NCBI GenBank assembly: GCA_020634935.1
Contig: JACKAT010000024.1
Coordinates: 11,082-75,081 of the forward strand
From: Anaerolineales bacterium
GTDB taxonomy: Bacteria; Chloroflexota; Anaerolineae; 4572-78; J111
DNA length: 64,000 bases
Direction: 5' to 3'
This document shows, in pieces, positions 24,793 to 32,942 of the stretch. Both the position numbers and the translations under genes were made by a program. The first letter of the stretch is position 1. Each line of letters begins with the position of its first letter. The notes beneath the pieces were generated by a model that was not told the DNA's origin, made no database searches, and saw only the letters and a program-made list of their open reading frames with translations.

Positions 24793-27642
24793 ATGAAACG
24801 TATATTAATCGCCACGCTAATGCTACTTACGCTATTAACCCTACAAACCCTACAAACTCAAACAACCCATGCCCAGGGTATCATCATTCCTGAACCGCCC
24901 ATCTGCCGCCACCCCTGCCCCATCCCGCCGCCTCCGCCGCGTGAAGTGCCGTATCTCACCGTCGAATCGCTGCGGGTCGATGTCACCATCGACAACCAGG
25001 TGGCCACCACCCACGTTGAGCAGGTGTTCCGCAACGACAGCCAATGGTCGTTAGAAGGCACCTACATCTTCCCGCTGCCCGAAGAAGCGGCCATCAACGA
25101 CTTCGCCATGTGGATCAACGGCGACCGCGTGGAAGGCCAGCTCTATACTAAGGAAGAGGCCCGCCAAATTTACGATAATATCGTCCGCCGCCGCCTCGAC
25201 CCCGCTCTGCTGGAATACGTGGGCCGCGATCTGTTCCAAGCCAGCATCTTCCCCATCGAACCCGGCGACACCCGCCGCGTCGAGCTGGAATACACCCAAA
25301 TTCTGCCGGTCGATAACGGTCTGGTCCAATACGTGCATCCCCTCACCGCCGAGAAATTCTCGCAGCGGCCGCTGGAAAGCGTGGCCATTACCGTCAACGT
25401 CACCTCCAACGACGCCATCAAAGCCATCTATTCGCCCAGCCACCCGGTCAGCATCGACCGCGACGGCCGCTTCAGCGCCCTGGCCGGCTGGGAAGATTTC
25501 GATGTCCGCCCTACGTCCGATTTCAGCCTCTTCTACAGCGTTTCGCCGGACGATATCGGCGTTAATCTGCTCAGCACCAAAGAGCGCGACGAGGACGGCT
25601 TTTTCACCCTGCTGATTGCGCCCAACGTCGAAGCCGAGCAGATTGTCGATAAAGATGTGACCCTGGTCCTCGATGTGTCCGGCTCGATGGAAGGCGAGAA
25701 GATGGAGCAGGCCCGTGACGCCCTCAAATATGTGCTCGATAACCTCAACGAGGGCGACCGCTTTAACATCATCGCTTTTAGCACCGGCGTGCGGGCTTTT
25801 TCCACCCAACCCGAGCCGATTTCAAAGGTTGCCGAAGCCCGCCGCTTTGTCGATAACCTGCGCCCCGAAGGCAGCACCGATATCAACCGCGCCCTGCTGG
25901 AAGCCATCGACAGCGCCGACAGCGAGCGCCCGACCATCGTCATCTTCCTGACCGACGGCCTGCCGACCAGCGGGACAACCGAAACGCCGCTCATCGTCAA
26001 CAACATCGAGCAAGCCGCCGGCAGCAACCTGCGCATCTTCCCCTTCGGCGTCGGCGATGATGTAGACACGGTCCTGCTCGACACCCTGGCCCAACGGCAG
26101 CGCGGAACCAGCGCCTACGTCCGCCCCGGCGAGCGAGTCGATGAAAAAGTCAGCGGCTTCTACGCCAAAGTCAGCACGCCCGTGCTGGCCGATATCACGC
26201 TCGATGTCGCTGGCGTGCAGTTGGAAGATACCTATCCCTACCCGCTGCCCGACCTCTTTGCCGGGTCGCAGCTCATCGTCACCGGCCGCTATCGCGACGG
26301 CGGGCCGGCCACTGTGACTTTGACCGGCGATGTCAACGGTCAAGCCCAAACCTACACCTTTGACGATTTAACCTTCGCCTCAAGCCCGCGCCAAAACGCT
26401 GAATTTGTGCCGCGCCTGTGGGCCACGCGCAAAGTCGGCTACCTGCTCAACCAGGTCCGGCTCAACGGCGAAAATCGCGAGACTATCGACGAGATTGTCA
26501 ACCTCAGCGTGCGCTACGGCATCATCACCCCCTACACCTCCTTCCTGGTCGAGGAACCGGAGATGGCCCTCAGCCGCGAAGGCCGCGATATGATTGCCCA
26601 GGAAGAGTTTGCCGCCGCGGCCGAAGCCCCGGCCGATGTCTCCGGCGGCGGCGCCGTCAGCAAAGCGGTCGATCAAAATGCGATGGCCGACGCCGAAATG
26701 GCCGCGCCCATACCCATGCTAACGGCAACCCCCGGTGTTGGCGGCGAAATGGACGCCGATGGTGTGGCCGCGCTGCCCAGCGTCATGACCGTCGGCAGCA
26801 AAGCTTTTGTCCTCAAAGACGGCATCTGGACCGACACCGCCTACGATCCCACGCTGATGACCACCACGTCGCTGCCGTTCCCGTCAGAAGAATTCCTCGA
26901 CTTCCTGACCGCCAACCCGGACGCTGGCCAATACTTCGCCCTTGGCTCTAACGTGATCGTGGTCATCGATGGCGCGGCCTATGAGACGGTAGAAGGTGAA
27001 GTGGATGAGATACCGGAGCGATTGACGAACGATGAGGCTGAGGCTAAGGCAGAGGTTAAGACTCAGGCTGAAGCTGAGCCTAACTCCGTTGAAATTGAGC
27101 CTGCATCGCACCCGGCTAATGCCGTCACGTCGGCCAAACCGGCCAACGCCGCCGACATCTACACCACCATTACCGCCGATATGGTCCAAGGCGCTGCCCC
27201 GCTGGTGGTTAATTTCCGGGGCGATCTGGTGGGCGGGGCCGATGACAACCAGGATTTCTACTGCGTCGAGAGTACCTTCGATTTTGGCGACGGCCACCGC
27301 CAGAGCCAATCGCCGAGCTGTGTGGCCTGGAAATCGGGCGCGGAAATTTTGCGCAGTTACGTGTCCAACTATGTTTATGAAGCGCCGGGTGAATATCAAG
27401 TTACCTTCCAACTCGGTCAGGCCGCCTCGGAGCCGGTAACGATTGTGGTCACCGCCGGCGACGCCGAACCGGAACCGGCCACCCCCGCCGACGATGAATC
27501 TGAGGCAGCCGCTAAGGCAGTAGACCCGACGCCGCTGGCTGAAACCACCACCACCGCCGTCGATCGTTCGAGCTGCTTGTCCGGCTTGCTGCTGCTGCCG
27601 CTGCTGGCTCTGGTCATCGGCCTGCGGCGCGGCCAAGCCTAA
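24793..27642 (+). CDS. VIT/vWA-domain exported protein with PKD-like domain and C-terminal anchor
   Basis: 949 residues. Signal peptide 1-28 (ending THA). A proline-rich stretch is followed by a VIT domain (about 52-180: VESLRVDVTIDNQVATTHVEQ...YIFPLPEEAA), then a von Willebrand A domain (about 287-460) with a complete metal-ion adhesion site: DVSGS at 294-298, Thr362 and Asp388. This is the inter-alpha-trypsin-inhibitor heavy-chain layout. A beta-rich linker and an Ala/Glu-rich segment precede a PKD-like domain (about 795-890: FDFGDGH ... YEAPGEYQVTFQL). The tail SSCLSGLLLLPLLALVIGL then RR is a Cys-hydrophobic-Arg sorting-type ending. Likely a calcium-dependent surface adhesion or protein-binding role. 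Strong GAAGGAGG start site; apparently monocistronic. Confidence 0.9.
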   Translation: MKRILIATLMLLTLLTLQTLQTQTTHAQGIIIPEPPICRHPCPIPPPPPREVPYLTVESLRVDVTIDNQVATTHVEQVFRNDSQWSLEGTYIFPLPEEAAINDFAMWINGDRVEGQLYTKEEARQIYDNIVRRRLDPALLEYVGRDLFQASIFPIEPGDTRRVELEYTQILPVDNGLVQYVHPLTAEKFSQRPLESVAITVNVTSNDAIKAIYSPSHPVSIDRDGRFSALAGWEDFDVRPTSDFSLFYSVSPDDIGVNLLSTKERDEDGFFTLLIAPNVEAEQIVDKDVTLVLDVSGSMEGEKMEQARDALKYVLDNLNEGDRFNIIAFSTGVRAFSTQPEPISKVAEARRFVDNLRPEGSTDINRALLEAIDSADSERPTIVIFLTDGLPTSGTTETPLIVNNIEQAAGSNLRIFPFGVGDDVDTVLLDTLAQRQRGTSAYVRPGERVDEKVSGFYAKVSTPVLADITLDVAGVQLEDTYPYPLPDLFAGSQLIVTGRYRDGGPATVTLTGDVNGQAQTYTFDDLTFASSPRQNAEFVPRLWATRKVGYLLNQVRLNGENRETIDEIVNLSVRYGIITPYTSFLVEEPEMALSREGRDMIAQEEFAAAAEAPADVSGGGAVSKAVDQNAMADAEMAAPIPMLTATPGVGGEMDADGVAALPSVMTVGSKAFVLKDGIWTDTAYDPTLMTTTSLPFPSEEFLDFLTANPDAGQYFALGSNVIVVIDGAAYETVEGEVDEIPERLTNDEAEAKAEVKTQAEAEPNSVEIEPASHPANAVTSAKPANAADIYTTITADMVQGAAPLVVNFRGDLVGGADDNQDFYCVESTFDFGDGHRQSQSPSCVAWKSGAEILRSYVSNYVYEAPGEYQVTFQLGQAASEPVTIVVTAGDAEPEPATPADDESEAAAKAVDPTPLAETTTTAVDRSSCLSGLLLLPLLALVIGLRRGQA

Positions 27643-27837
27643 GCGCCTGCCGGCCCGACCGCTGCTGGCCGACCGCTGACCGTTAGCGGCGGTTCCTCAT
27701 GCTTTCAAGGGTCCACAGATGGTACCGATGGTTACTGATAGGGTCAAATTTGATCAAATCGGCGACTATCCGGGTCCATCTGTGGACAAATCTATAAATC
27801 AACGCTTTTCTTAAAAAACAACCTATTTTGACGCCGT

Positions 27838-27995
27838 GGTAGCTGTGCACTAAACCGTGGTGAAAAAAATTTAGACAGGATTTGCAAAATTTACCGAATT
27901 TTGACAGCTAAAATCGTGATAATCATGTCAATTCTGTCGATTGTTTGGTCAATCTTCGTTATTCTCACTGCTCCACGGTTTAATGTGGTGCTACC
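27838..27995. mobile_element. MITE-like element, family B, copy 1, with 8-bp target duplication
   Basis: 158 bases. Inverted ends GGTAGCTGTGCACTAAACC... / ...GGTTTAATGTGGTGCTACC meet in CCGTGG / CCACGG. The interior has TTTAGACAGGATT-type text. Exact direct repeats GACGCCGT flank it (27830-27837 and 27996-28003), a clean 8-bp target duplication. It interrupts the 41-bp repeat module that follows. No coding capacity. Confidence 0.92.
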
Positions 27996-28003
27996 GACGC
28001 CGT

Positions 28004-28652
28004 AGCAAGCGAAAAAAATTTTAACCCCCTTTTGCCGGCGTCAAAATAGGGGCAAATTTTTTCAGAACACCCTTGTCAGCGTCAAAAAAGACCCAAATTT
28101 TTTGTCCACCCCCTGTATCCGTCACTATCAGGCCTTTTTTTTTCGTTGGCCGTCTTGCATTTCCACTATCGGCCTCTTTTTTTTTGTTGGCTCCACGTAG
28201 CCGTCACTGTCAGCGCTTTTTTTTTCGTTGGCTGCCTGTAGCCGTCACTGTCAGCGCTTTTTTTTTCGTTGGCTGCCTGTAGCCGTCACTGTCAGCGCTT
28301 TTTTTTTCGTTGGCCGTCTTGCATTTCCACTGTCAACGCTTTTTTTTCTGCCAACCCCGCTGTAGCCGTCATAAAATTGCTTTTTTGGGGCGGAAAGGTC
28401 TTTTCGCCGCGCTGAAAGCGGTTATTTTTTCGCGGAAGGACCATTGGCCACGCTGCCGCTGTATGTTGGCCGCCGATCACGCTTTTTGGCCGGTTATCGC
28501 TGCTTTTACGGCGGCCATGTCAGTTTTTTGCGAGCGTAAGGGGCTAAATTTTTCGCATGACGGCCTGCGGGTGTGGCGACGAGGGATATTTTGGTCAGCA
28601 TCCCCGTTTGGCGTCGAAAAGAAGGCCGAATTTTCCAAAGAACTGTTGTGGT
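28004..28652 (+). repeat. 41-bp homopolymer-repeat module, locus 1
   Basis: A 0.65-kb module seen again in reverse orientation at 43380 and 50013. First comes a leader with CAGAACACCCTTGTCAGCG and AAATTTTTTGT, then about seven units with a 41-base period (for example starts at 28211, 28252, 28293). Each has CGTCACTGTCAGCGC, nine T and CGTTGG. A distal part follows with short T runs between GC-rich words (GCTGTATGTTGGCCGCCGATC, GCTGCTTTTACGGCGGC). The open frames crossing it change with the unit number and lack start sites, so I treat it as non-coding. Family B elements flank it on both sides. Confidence 0.85.
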
Positions 28653-28660
28653 CGGCGCGA

Positions 28661-28818
28661 GGTAGAACAACATTAAACCGTGGAAACGCAAGAACGTCGG
28701 AAGATCGACAAAATAATCGACAGAATTGACAAGATTATCACGATTTTATCACTCATAATTTGGTAAATCGTGTTAATCCTGTCTAATTTTCTTCACCACG
28801 GTTTAGTGCAGAGCTACC
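28661..28818. mobile_element. MITE-like element, family B, copy 2, inverted, with 8-bp target duplication
   Basis: 158 bases, the same length as copy 1 but in the opposite orientation. Ends GGTAGAACAACATTAAACCGTGG-type and its complement (CCACGGTTTAGTGCAGAGCTACC). Exact 8-bp direct repeats CGGCGCGA flank it (28653-28660 and 28819-28826). With copy 1 it brackets the repeat module. Confidence 0.92.
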
Positions 28819-29004
28819 CGGCGCGAAAGGCGTTTAATTTTTCGCGCATGGCCTGTTCGATGTATAGACTGCCCTCTTTTTCTTCGCTTTACGCCAATTT
28901 TTAAGGTTATCCTGTAACAGGTGATCACTGGTGTAACAGAGCGATAGCATAGAAGGCTGGACATAGGCGGGACAAGGATGGTATCATTAGTAAGCTATGG
29001 TTAT

Positions 29005-29134
29005 ATGAGTTACGCAGTTCAAAAGGTGACAGTCACTTTTTGTCAAAAATAAACGTCCGGTTAGCCCAAATAAGTCGATTTATCACGTCTAAGTGACTGT
29101 CACCTGGTTCGTTACACCCAACTGCGTAAGTTAT
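29005..29134. mobile_element. MITE-like palindromic element, family A, copy 3
   Basis: 130 bases. Diverged ends ATGAGTTACGCAGTT / AACTGCGTAAGTTAT and intact inner arms GGTGACAGTCACTT / AAGTGACTGTCACC. GGTTA stands on both flanks (28999-29003 and 29135-29139). It ends 64 bases before the NYN-domain gene, inside its probable promoter region. Confidence 0.85.
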
Positions 29135-29198
29135 GGTTAATCAGATCTTATGGGTTTAAGCCAATCAATCACATCAATTAAGACAGAGGTATGAGCCT

Positions 29199-30677
29199 AT
29201 GAATAGCTCTACTTTGAATAACATCGCCGTTTTTATTGATTTCGAGAATTTAAGTCACGCCTCTTTCAACACGAAGCATTTAATTGACAAATTGAAAGAA
29301 CGAGGCCGGTTAATTGTTAAGAAAGCTTATGCGGATTGGGGAAGGTTTGCCAAAGCTAAGCATCAGATGCTGGAAAATTCAGTCGAACTGATCGAACTAC
29401 CGAGCCATTCTCAAAGTAAGAATCAAGCGGATATTAAACTGGTGGTTGATGCTTTAGAGACGGCCATCACCAAAGATTATATTGATACCTTTGTGGTGGT
29501 ATCAGGCGATAGCGATTTTACCCCATTAATTTCCAAATTACGCGAGTACAATAAATATGTCATTGTGGTTGGGGTTAAGAAGCAGGTTAGTAAGCTATTG
29601 ATAGGGTATTGCGATGAACTGATCTATTATTCCAATTTGGTTGGCGAAAGCACAATTGAAGAAAGCGATATAAAGGCCGCTTACAACCTGCTGGCCAGAG
29701 CCATCAACTATCTTGAGGAGCAAGGCGTTGAAACACGAAGTTCACAAATAAAGAGTTATATGAAGCAAGTGGACTCGTCCTTTAATGAGTCAAATTATGG
29801 CTTTTCGCAATTCAAACGTTTCTTAGAAAAAGCCAAGCGAGAAGGGTTGGTATCGCTTAAATTGCTTGAACATGGGGATTATTTAGTCAAATGGGTGTCA
29901 AAGGATTTTGAACCTAACGATACAGCTCCTCAATTACTTAAACCGATCGAGCAAGAGGATATTTTATATTTGATTGCCTGGGCTATAAAAATCAATCAAT
30001 TCGGCGATCAAACAAGTTTTACCCTCAGCGTTATAGGTTCAACCATCAAATCTCAACTTGACCCTGCCTTTGAATTACATAAGTATGGCTATTCAAAAAG
30101 CCAGGGTTTCAAAGCCGTAGTTGAAGATATAGCCAAGCAGGGATATATAAAAATCGAATTCATTAGGGAGAAGAACCAATATTATATTCGTGCTGAGCCT
30201 AAATTAGAAGAATATGTACAAAGTACATCGCCGCCAGGGAATTTTCAACAACTTCGGTGCGAAAATATGTGTTCTAAATTAGGACTAACGTCCAATCTTG
30301 AACTGATTGATATTTTTGTTACCGAAGTTACCTCCGTCATTGCGGAATACCACTCAAAGTTAGAAGCCCTCACCCTGGACCCTCTTATTGAGATAGGTCG
30401 TCAAAGAATAAAAGACCGTGATAGTCATATAAATGTCAGTGAAAAAGTTGTCAATACGGTTCTAAAAAGTCTGGCCATAAAAGATGAAAATGATATGCCG
30501 ATTATAGAAAGAGATGATGAGCGGCAAGTTCACCGGATAGAGTCAGTAGATATCGTATTGAATAGTTGCACTGAAATGATCCAAGACGAATTAAAAGCCC
30601 ATTTCTCAGAAGATATTGAATTGGATTTATTTAATATTTTATTAGATCATTTCGTGAGAGACGAGTTAGAATTATGA
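29199..30677 (+). CDS. NYN-domain RNase-like protein with OST-HTH/LOTUS domains
   Basis: 492 residues. N-terminal NYN domain (PIN-like RNase fold, LabA/MARF1 type) at about 8-150: AVFIDFENL carries the first acidic residues, QADIKLVVDA the middle Asp, and FVVVSGDSDFTPLI the last Asp pair, so the four-acid metal site looks intact. Two copies of a winged-helix OST-HTH/LOTUS-like domain follow (about 165-235 and 255-340), each with the Gly-Phe/Ser-(Q/K)-F/G-F-K pattern (YGFSQFKRFLEKA and YGYSKSQGFKAVVEDI). A helical C-terminal region of 130 residues is unassigned. Expected role: RNA binding and cleavage. The gene is much more AT-rich than its neighbours, which suggests recent transfer. Confidence 0.87.
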   Translation: MNSSTLNNIAVFIDFENLSHASFNTKHLIDKLKERGRLIVKKAYADWGRFAKAKHQMLENSVELIELPSHSQSKNQADIKLVVDALETAITKDYIDTFVVVSGDSDFTPLISKLREYNKYVIVVGVKKQVSKLLIGYCDELIYYSNLVGESTIEESDIKAAYNLLARAINYLEEQGVETRSSQIKSYMKQVDSSFNESNYGFSQFKRFLEKAKREGLVSLKLLEHGDYLVKWVSKDFEPNDTAPQLLKPIEQEDILYLIAWAIKINQFGDQTSFTLSVIGSTIKSQLDPAFELHKYGYSKSQGFKAVVEDIAKQGYIKIEFIREKNQYYIRAEPKLEEYVQSTSPPGNFQQLRCENMCSKLGLTSNLELIDIFVTEVTSVIAEYHSKLEALTLDPLIEIGRQRIKDRDSHINVSEKVVNTVLKSLAIKDENDMPIIERDDERQVHRIESVDIVLNSCTEMIQDELKAHFSEDIELDLFNILLDHFVRDELEL

Positions 30678-30806
30678 GCGGCTGATCAGCTTTACGGTGA
30701 GCTTATGCCGTGAATGAGAGTTCGCGCAATCTTCTTTTTCTGGTAATATACACCCGATCAGTTCATCAATAAAACGTGGAAAAATGCCACTTAAAGGAGA
30801 GCAACT

Positions 30807-31139
30807 ATGACTACCCCGCCGCCACAGGAACCCAATACATTGGGTAAAACCAGTTTAAGCCTGAGCATTGTTTCGATTATTCTCGTTTTTAGCATCGGCT
30901 TGTGCTCTTTTGTGGCCCGGTCGAGAGGGTTGTTTCCGCCGCCGGTACGGACGGCGTTTTTTGTAATTGGCGGCATCAGCGGCTTTGTCGGCTTTTTGGG
31001 GATGGTTTTGGGGCTGGCCGGGTTGTTTGGCGGTAACCGGCAGCGGGCTACGGCTGTGGCCGGCCTGGTCTTGGGGATAGCCGGGCTGCTTATATTCGTT
31101 TTTCTTTGGCGGGTGGGGATTATGAATTTTCGGCCCTAA
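30807..31139 (+). CDS. Small membrane protein, DUF4190-like topology
   Basis: 110 residues. A short Pro-rich polar start (MTTPPPQEPNTLGKT), then three hydrophobic segments (about 16-36, 50-74 and 83-103), the middle and last rich in Gly (GFVGFLGMVLGLAGLFGG, AVAGLVLGIAGLLIF). This is the general look of DUF4190 small membrane proteins, whose function is unknown. A strong ribosome-binding site AAAGGAGAG precedes the ATG. Confidence 0.75.
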   Translation: MTTPPPQEPNTLGKTSLSLSIVSIILVFSIGLCSFVARSRGLFPPPVRTAFFVIGGISGFVGFLGMVLGLAGLFGGNRQRATAVAGLVLGIAGLLIFVFLWRVGIMNFRP

Positions 31140-31295
31140 CCCGGCGTCGTCTCGGGCCGTTCTAGCACCTGTACTAAATCGTAACCGCCGAATCCACAGT
31201 CGAAGAAATTTATCAACCACTGACCAATATTTCCGCTGATTAGAATAAAAATAAAGAACGGCGGCCGGCGATTAACCCCCGCCGGCCGTTTCGAT

Positions 31296-32558
31296 TCAAA
31301 TGGCGCAGCGTTCCACGGCGGCCAGCACCTCTTTGAGCACCGGCTTGCGGCTGAAGGTCAACACCTCGCCGGCCGAGGCGGCTTCAAACGCGCCTTCGGC
31401 CACATTGGCGCTTTCGTAAATGAGCAGGATTAAATCGGTGCGGCCGGCCAGCCGAATTTTTTCCAGCTTGCGGCGCAAATAGTGCGGATGCCAAAAGCCG
31501 ACAATCTCCAGCAGGGCGCGCCGGCCGTCTTTGCGATGCGTCAGCGAGAAATCAGGAATCATAACCGTGTCACCCACGATGATCAGTTCGTCTTCACGCG
31601 CCAATTCCCATTTGCGTTTGGCCCCGCCGTATTTCTCCTCAAATTCGGCGGCAAAGTCGGCCTCGAGCCGGCTGTCGAACAGGCCGGAGGCGCGGAAGTG
31701 GGTGCGCAACTGGCTGCGGTCGGTCAGAGTGTAGCGCAGCGGCTCGCGGCCGGGGTGGTGCGGCGGCTGGACATCGGCCTCCATGTGCCATTGCTGGCAC
31801 AGCAGCAGGGCCGGCAGAAATTTGGCGAACTGCAACCCGTAGCGAATGGTCGATTGGACAAAGGGCGAAATGGGGCCGTGTAACGTCACGTGATAACCGG
31901 ACGGCTTAATCGCCGGCTCGACGGCGGCGGCGTCGGAATTTTGGGCCAGCGGGTAAATGGTGTACATTAATTTAAACAGTTTGATGTACTTAAACAGGTC
32001 CTTATAGCTGTCCGCCACCCGAATGCGCATCTCGCGCGCCCAGTAGAGCAGGCCGCGAGCCAGCTCCAAATTGTAGCGCGCGATCAGGTCGCCAGGTGCG
32101 ATGGGCGGGCCGGGATCGAGCAAAATTTGCTCTTCGGCCAGATCGGCGAAGAGGGCGGTTTCGATCTCGCCGGCGCTCAGGCCGGTTTCGGCGGCTGTTT
32201 CGACCAACGCCTGCTCGCGGGTGACTAAGTTGAACAAATCCTGGCGCGAGGTCACTGGCCCGCGCCGGAACAGCATCGTGCGCAGTTCGGCGGGATCGAT
32301 GGCCGGCGCGCTGCCGAATTCGCAGCGCGCTTCCAGCACGGCGGCCAACCCGCGCATAACCGGGTAGTCGAGGCTATCGCCTTCGTAATCGCGCAACGCA
32401 TCGTGCAGCCGCCCCCGGCTCTGGCCGATGTGGGCTTTGAACAAATTGACCAATTCATTAGCCACACCCAGATAGCGGTAATTGGCCTCGATCGGGCGCG
32501 TCGAGACCCGATCCTCCTGAATTTTGATGCGCGGTCGGATCAATTCTGATTTGAGCAT
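31296..32558 (-). CDS. DUF790/Bax1-like nuclease
   Basis: 420 residues. Matches the DUF790 family, named Bax1 in archaea, where it binds the XPB helicase and cuts DNA at single-strand/double-strand junctions. Signs of the family: the opening LIRPRIKIQEDRV, the alpha-helical middle, and a C-terminal PD-(D/E)xK-like nuclease core with SRLEADFAAEFEEKY, VMIPDFSL and LLEIVGFWHPHYLRRKLEKI (about 290-390). EIVGFW replaces the usual ExK and is typical of the family. In most genomes it lies beside an XPB-type helicase gene; here the neighbours are a small membrane protein and an rRNA methyltransferase, so it is separated from any such partner within this window. Confidence 0.85.
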   Translation of the reverse strand: MLKSELIRPRIKIQEDRVSTRPIEANYRYLGVANELVNLFKAHIGQSRGRLHDALRDYEGDSLDYPVMRGLAAVLEARCEFGSAPAIDPAELRTMLFRRGPVTSRQDLFNLVTREQALVETAAETGLSAGEIETALFADLAEEQILLDPGPPIAPGDLIARYNLELARGLLYWAREMRIRVADSYKDLFKYIKLFKLMYTIYPLAQNSDAAAVEPAIKPSGYHVTLHGPISPFVQSTIRYGLQFAKFLPALLLCQQWHMEADVQPPHHPGREPLRYTLTDRSQLRTHFRASGLFDSRLEADFAAEFEEKYGGAKRKWELAREDELIIVGDTVMIPDFSLTHRKDGRRALLEIVGFWHPHYLRRKLEKIRLAGRTDLILLIYESANVAEGAFEAASAGEVLTFSRKPVLKEVLAAVERCAI

Positions 32559-32630
32559 AAGCGTATTTTAACATTTATCCGGGGGAGACCAAATTGCATA
32601 GGAAGTGGAACATCCTGTCATTAACTTCGT

Positions 32631-32891
32631 AACCTGAGTTCGATAGTTATACAAGTTACGCACTTAACAGCGGAACATGTCATTTCGAGCGAAGAATGAG
32701 CGAGAAATCCCTACAGACTCTGTTGGCAAACAAAGGGTTTAGGGATTTCTCCGCCTTCGGCTACGAAATGACAGGCCAACGGCGTAAGTCCTAAGTTAGA
32801 CAGAATTAACAAGATTGAAAAGATTTTTACTTATTTTTATCTTCTACATCCTGTTAATTCTGTCCATTTTTATAAACTCCGAACTGAGGTT
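32631..32891. mobile_element. Nested palindromic repeats
   Basis: Outer inverted pair AACCTGAGTTCG (32631-32642) / CGAACTGAGGTT (32880-32891). Nested inside is a second palindrome (about 32653-32792) with ends AAGTTACGC / GCGTAAGTCCT, like family A, but a different core: CATTTCGAGCGAAG, GAGAAATCCCTA and their complements. Next to it is a stretch with TTAGACAGAATTAACAAGAT and ATCCTGTTAATTCTGTCC, similar to family B interiors. This looks like one element inserted into another. No coding capacity. Confidence 0.7.
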
Positions 32892-32942
32892 AGTTGACCT
32901 GCATTCTGTGTAACGCCTATTCTTTTTGAAATTGACCAAAAA

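Noticed and set aside
26884..27636. Long minus-strand ORFs opposite the VIT-vWA gene (also 25051-25809)
   Set aside because: Shadows of a GC-rich coding strand; the plus strand has clear domains and a good start.
28073..28729. Plus-strand ORFs of 69 and 139 codons over the 41-bp module
   Set aside because: Same reasons; the translations are Phe-rich products of T runs.
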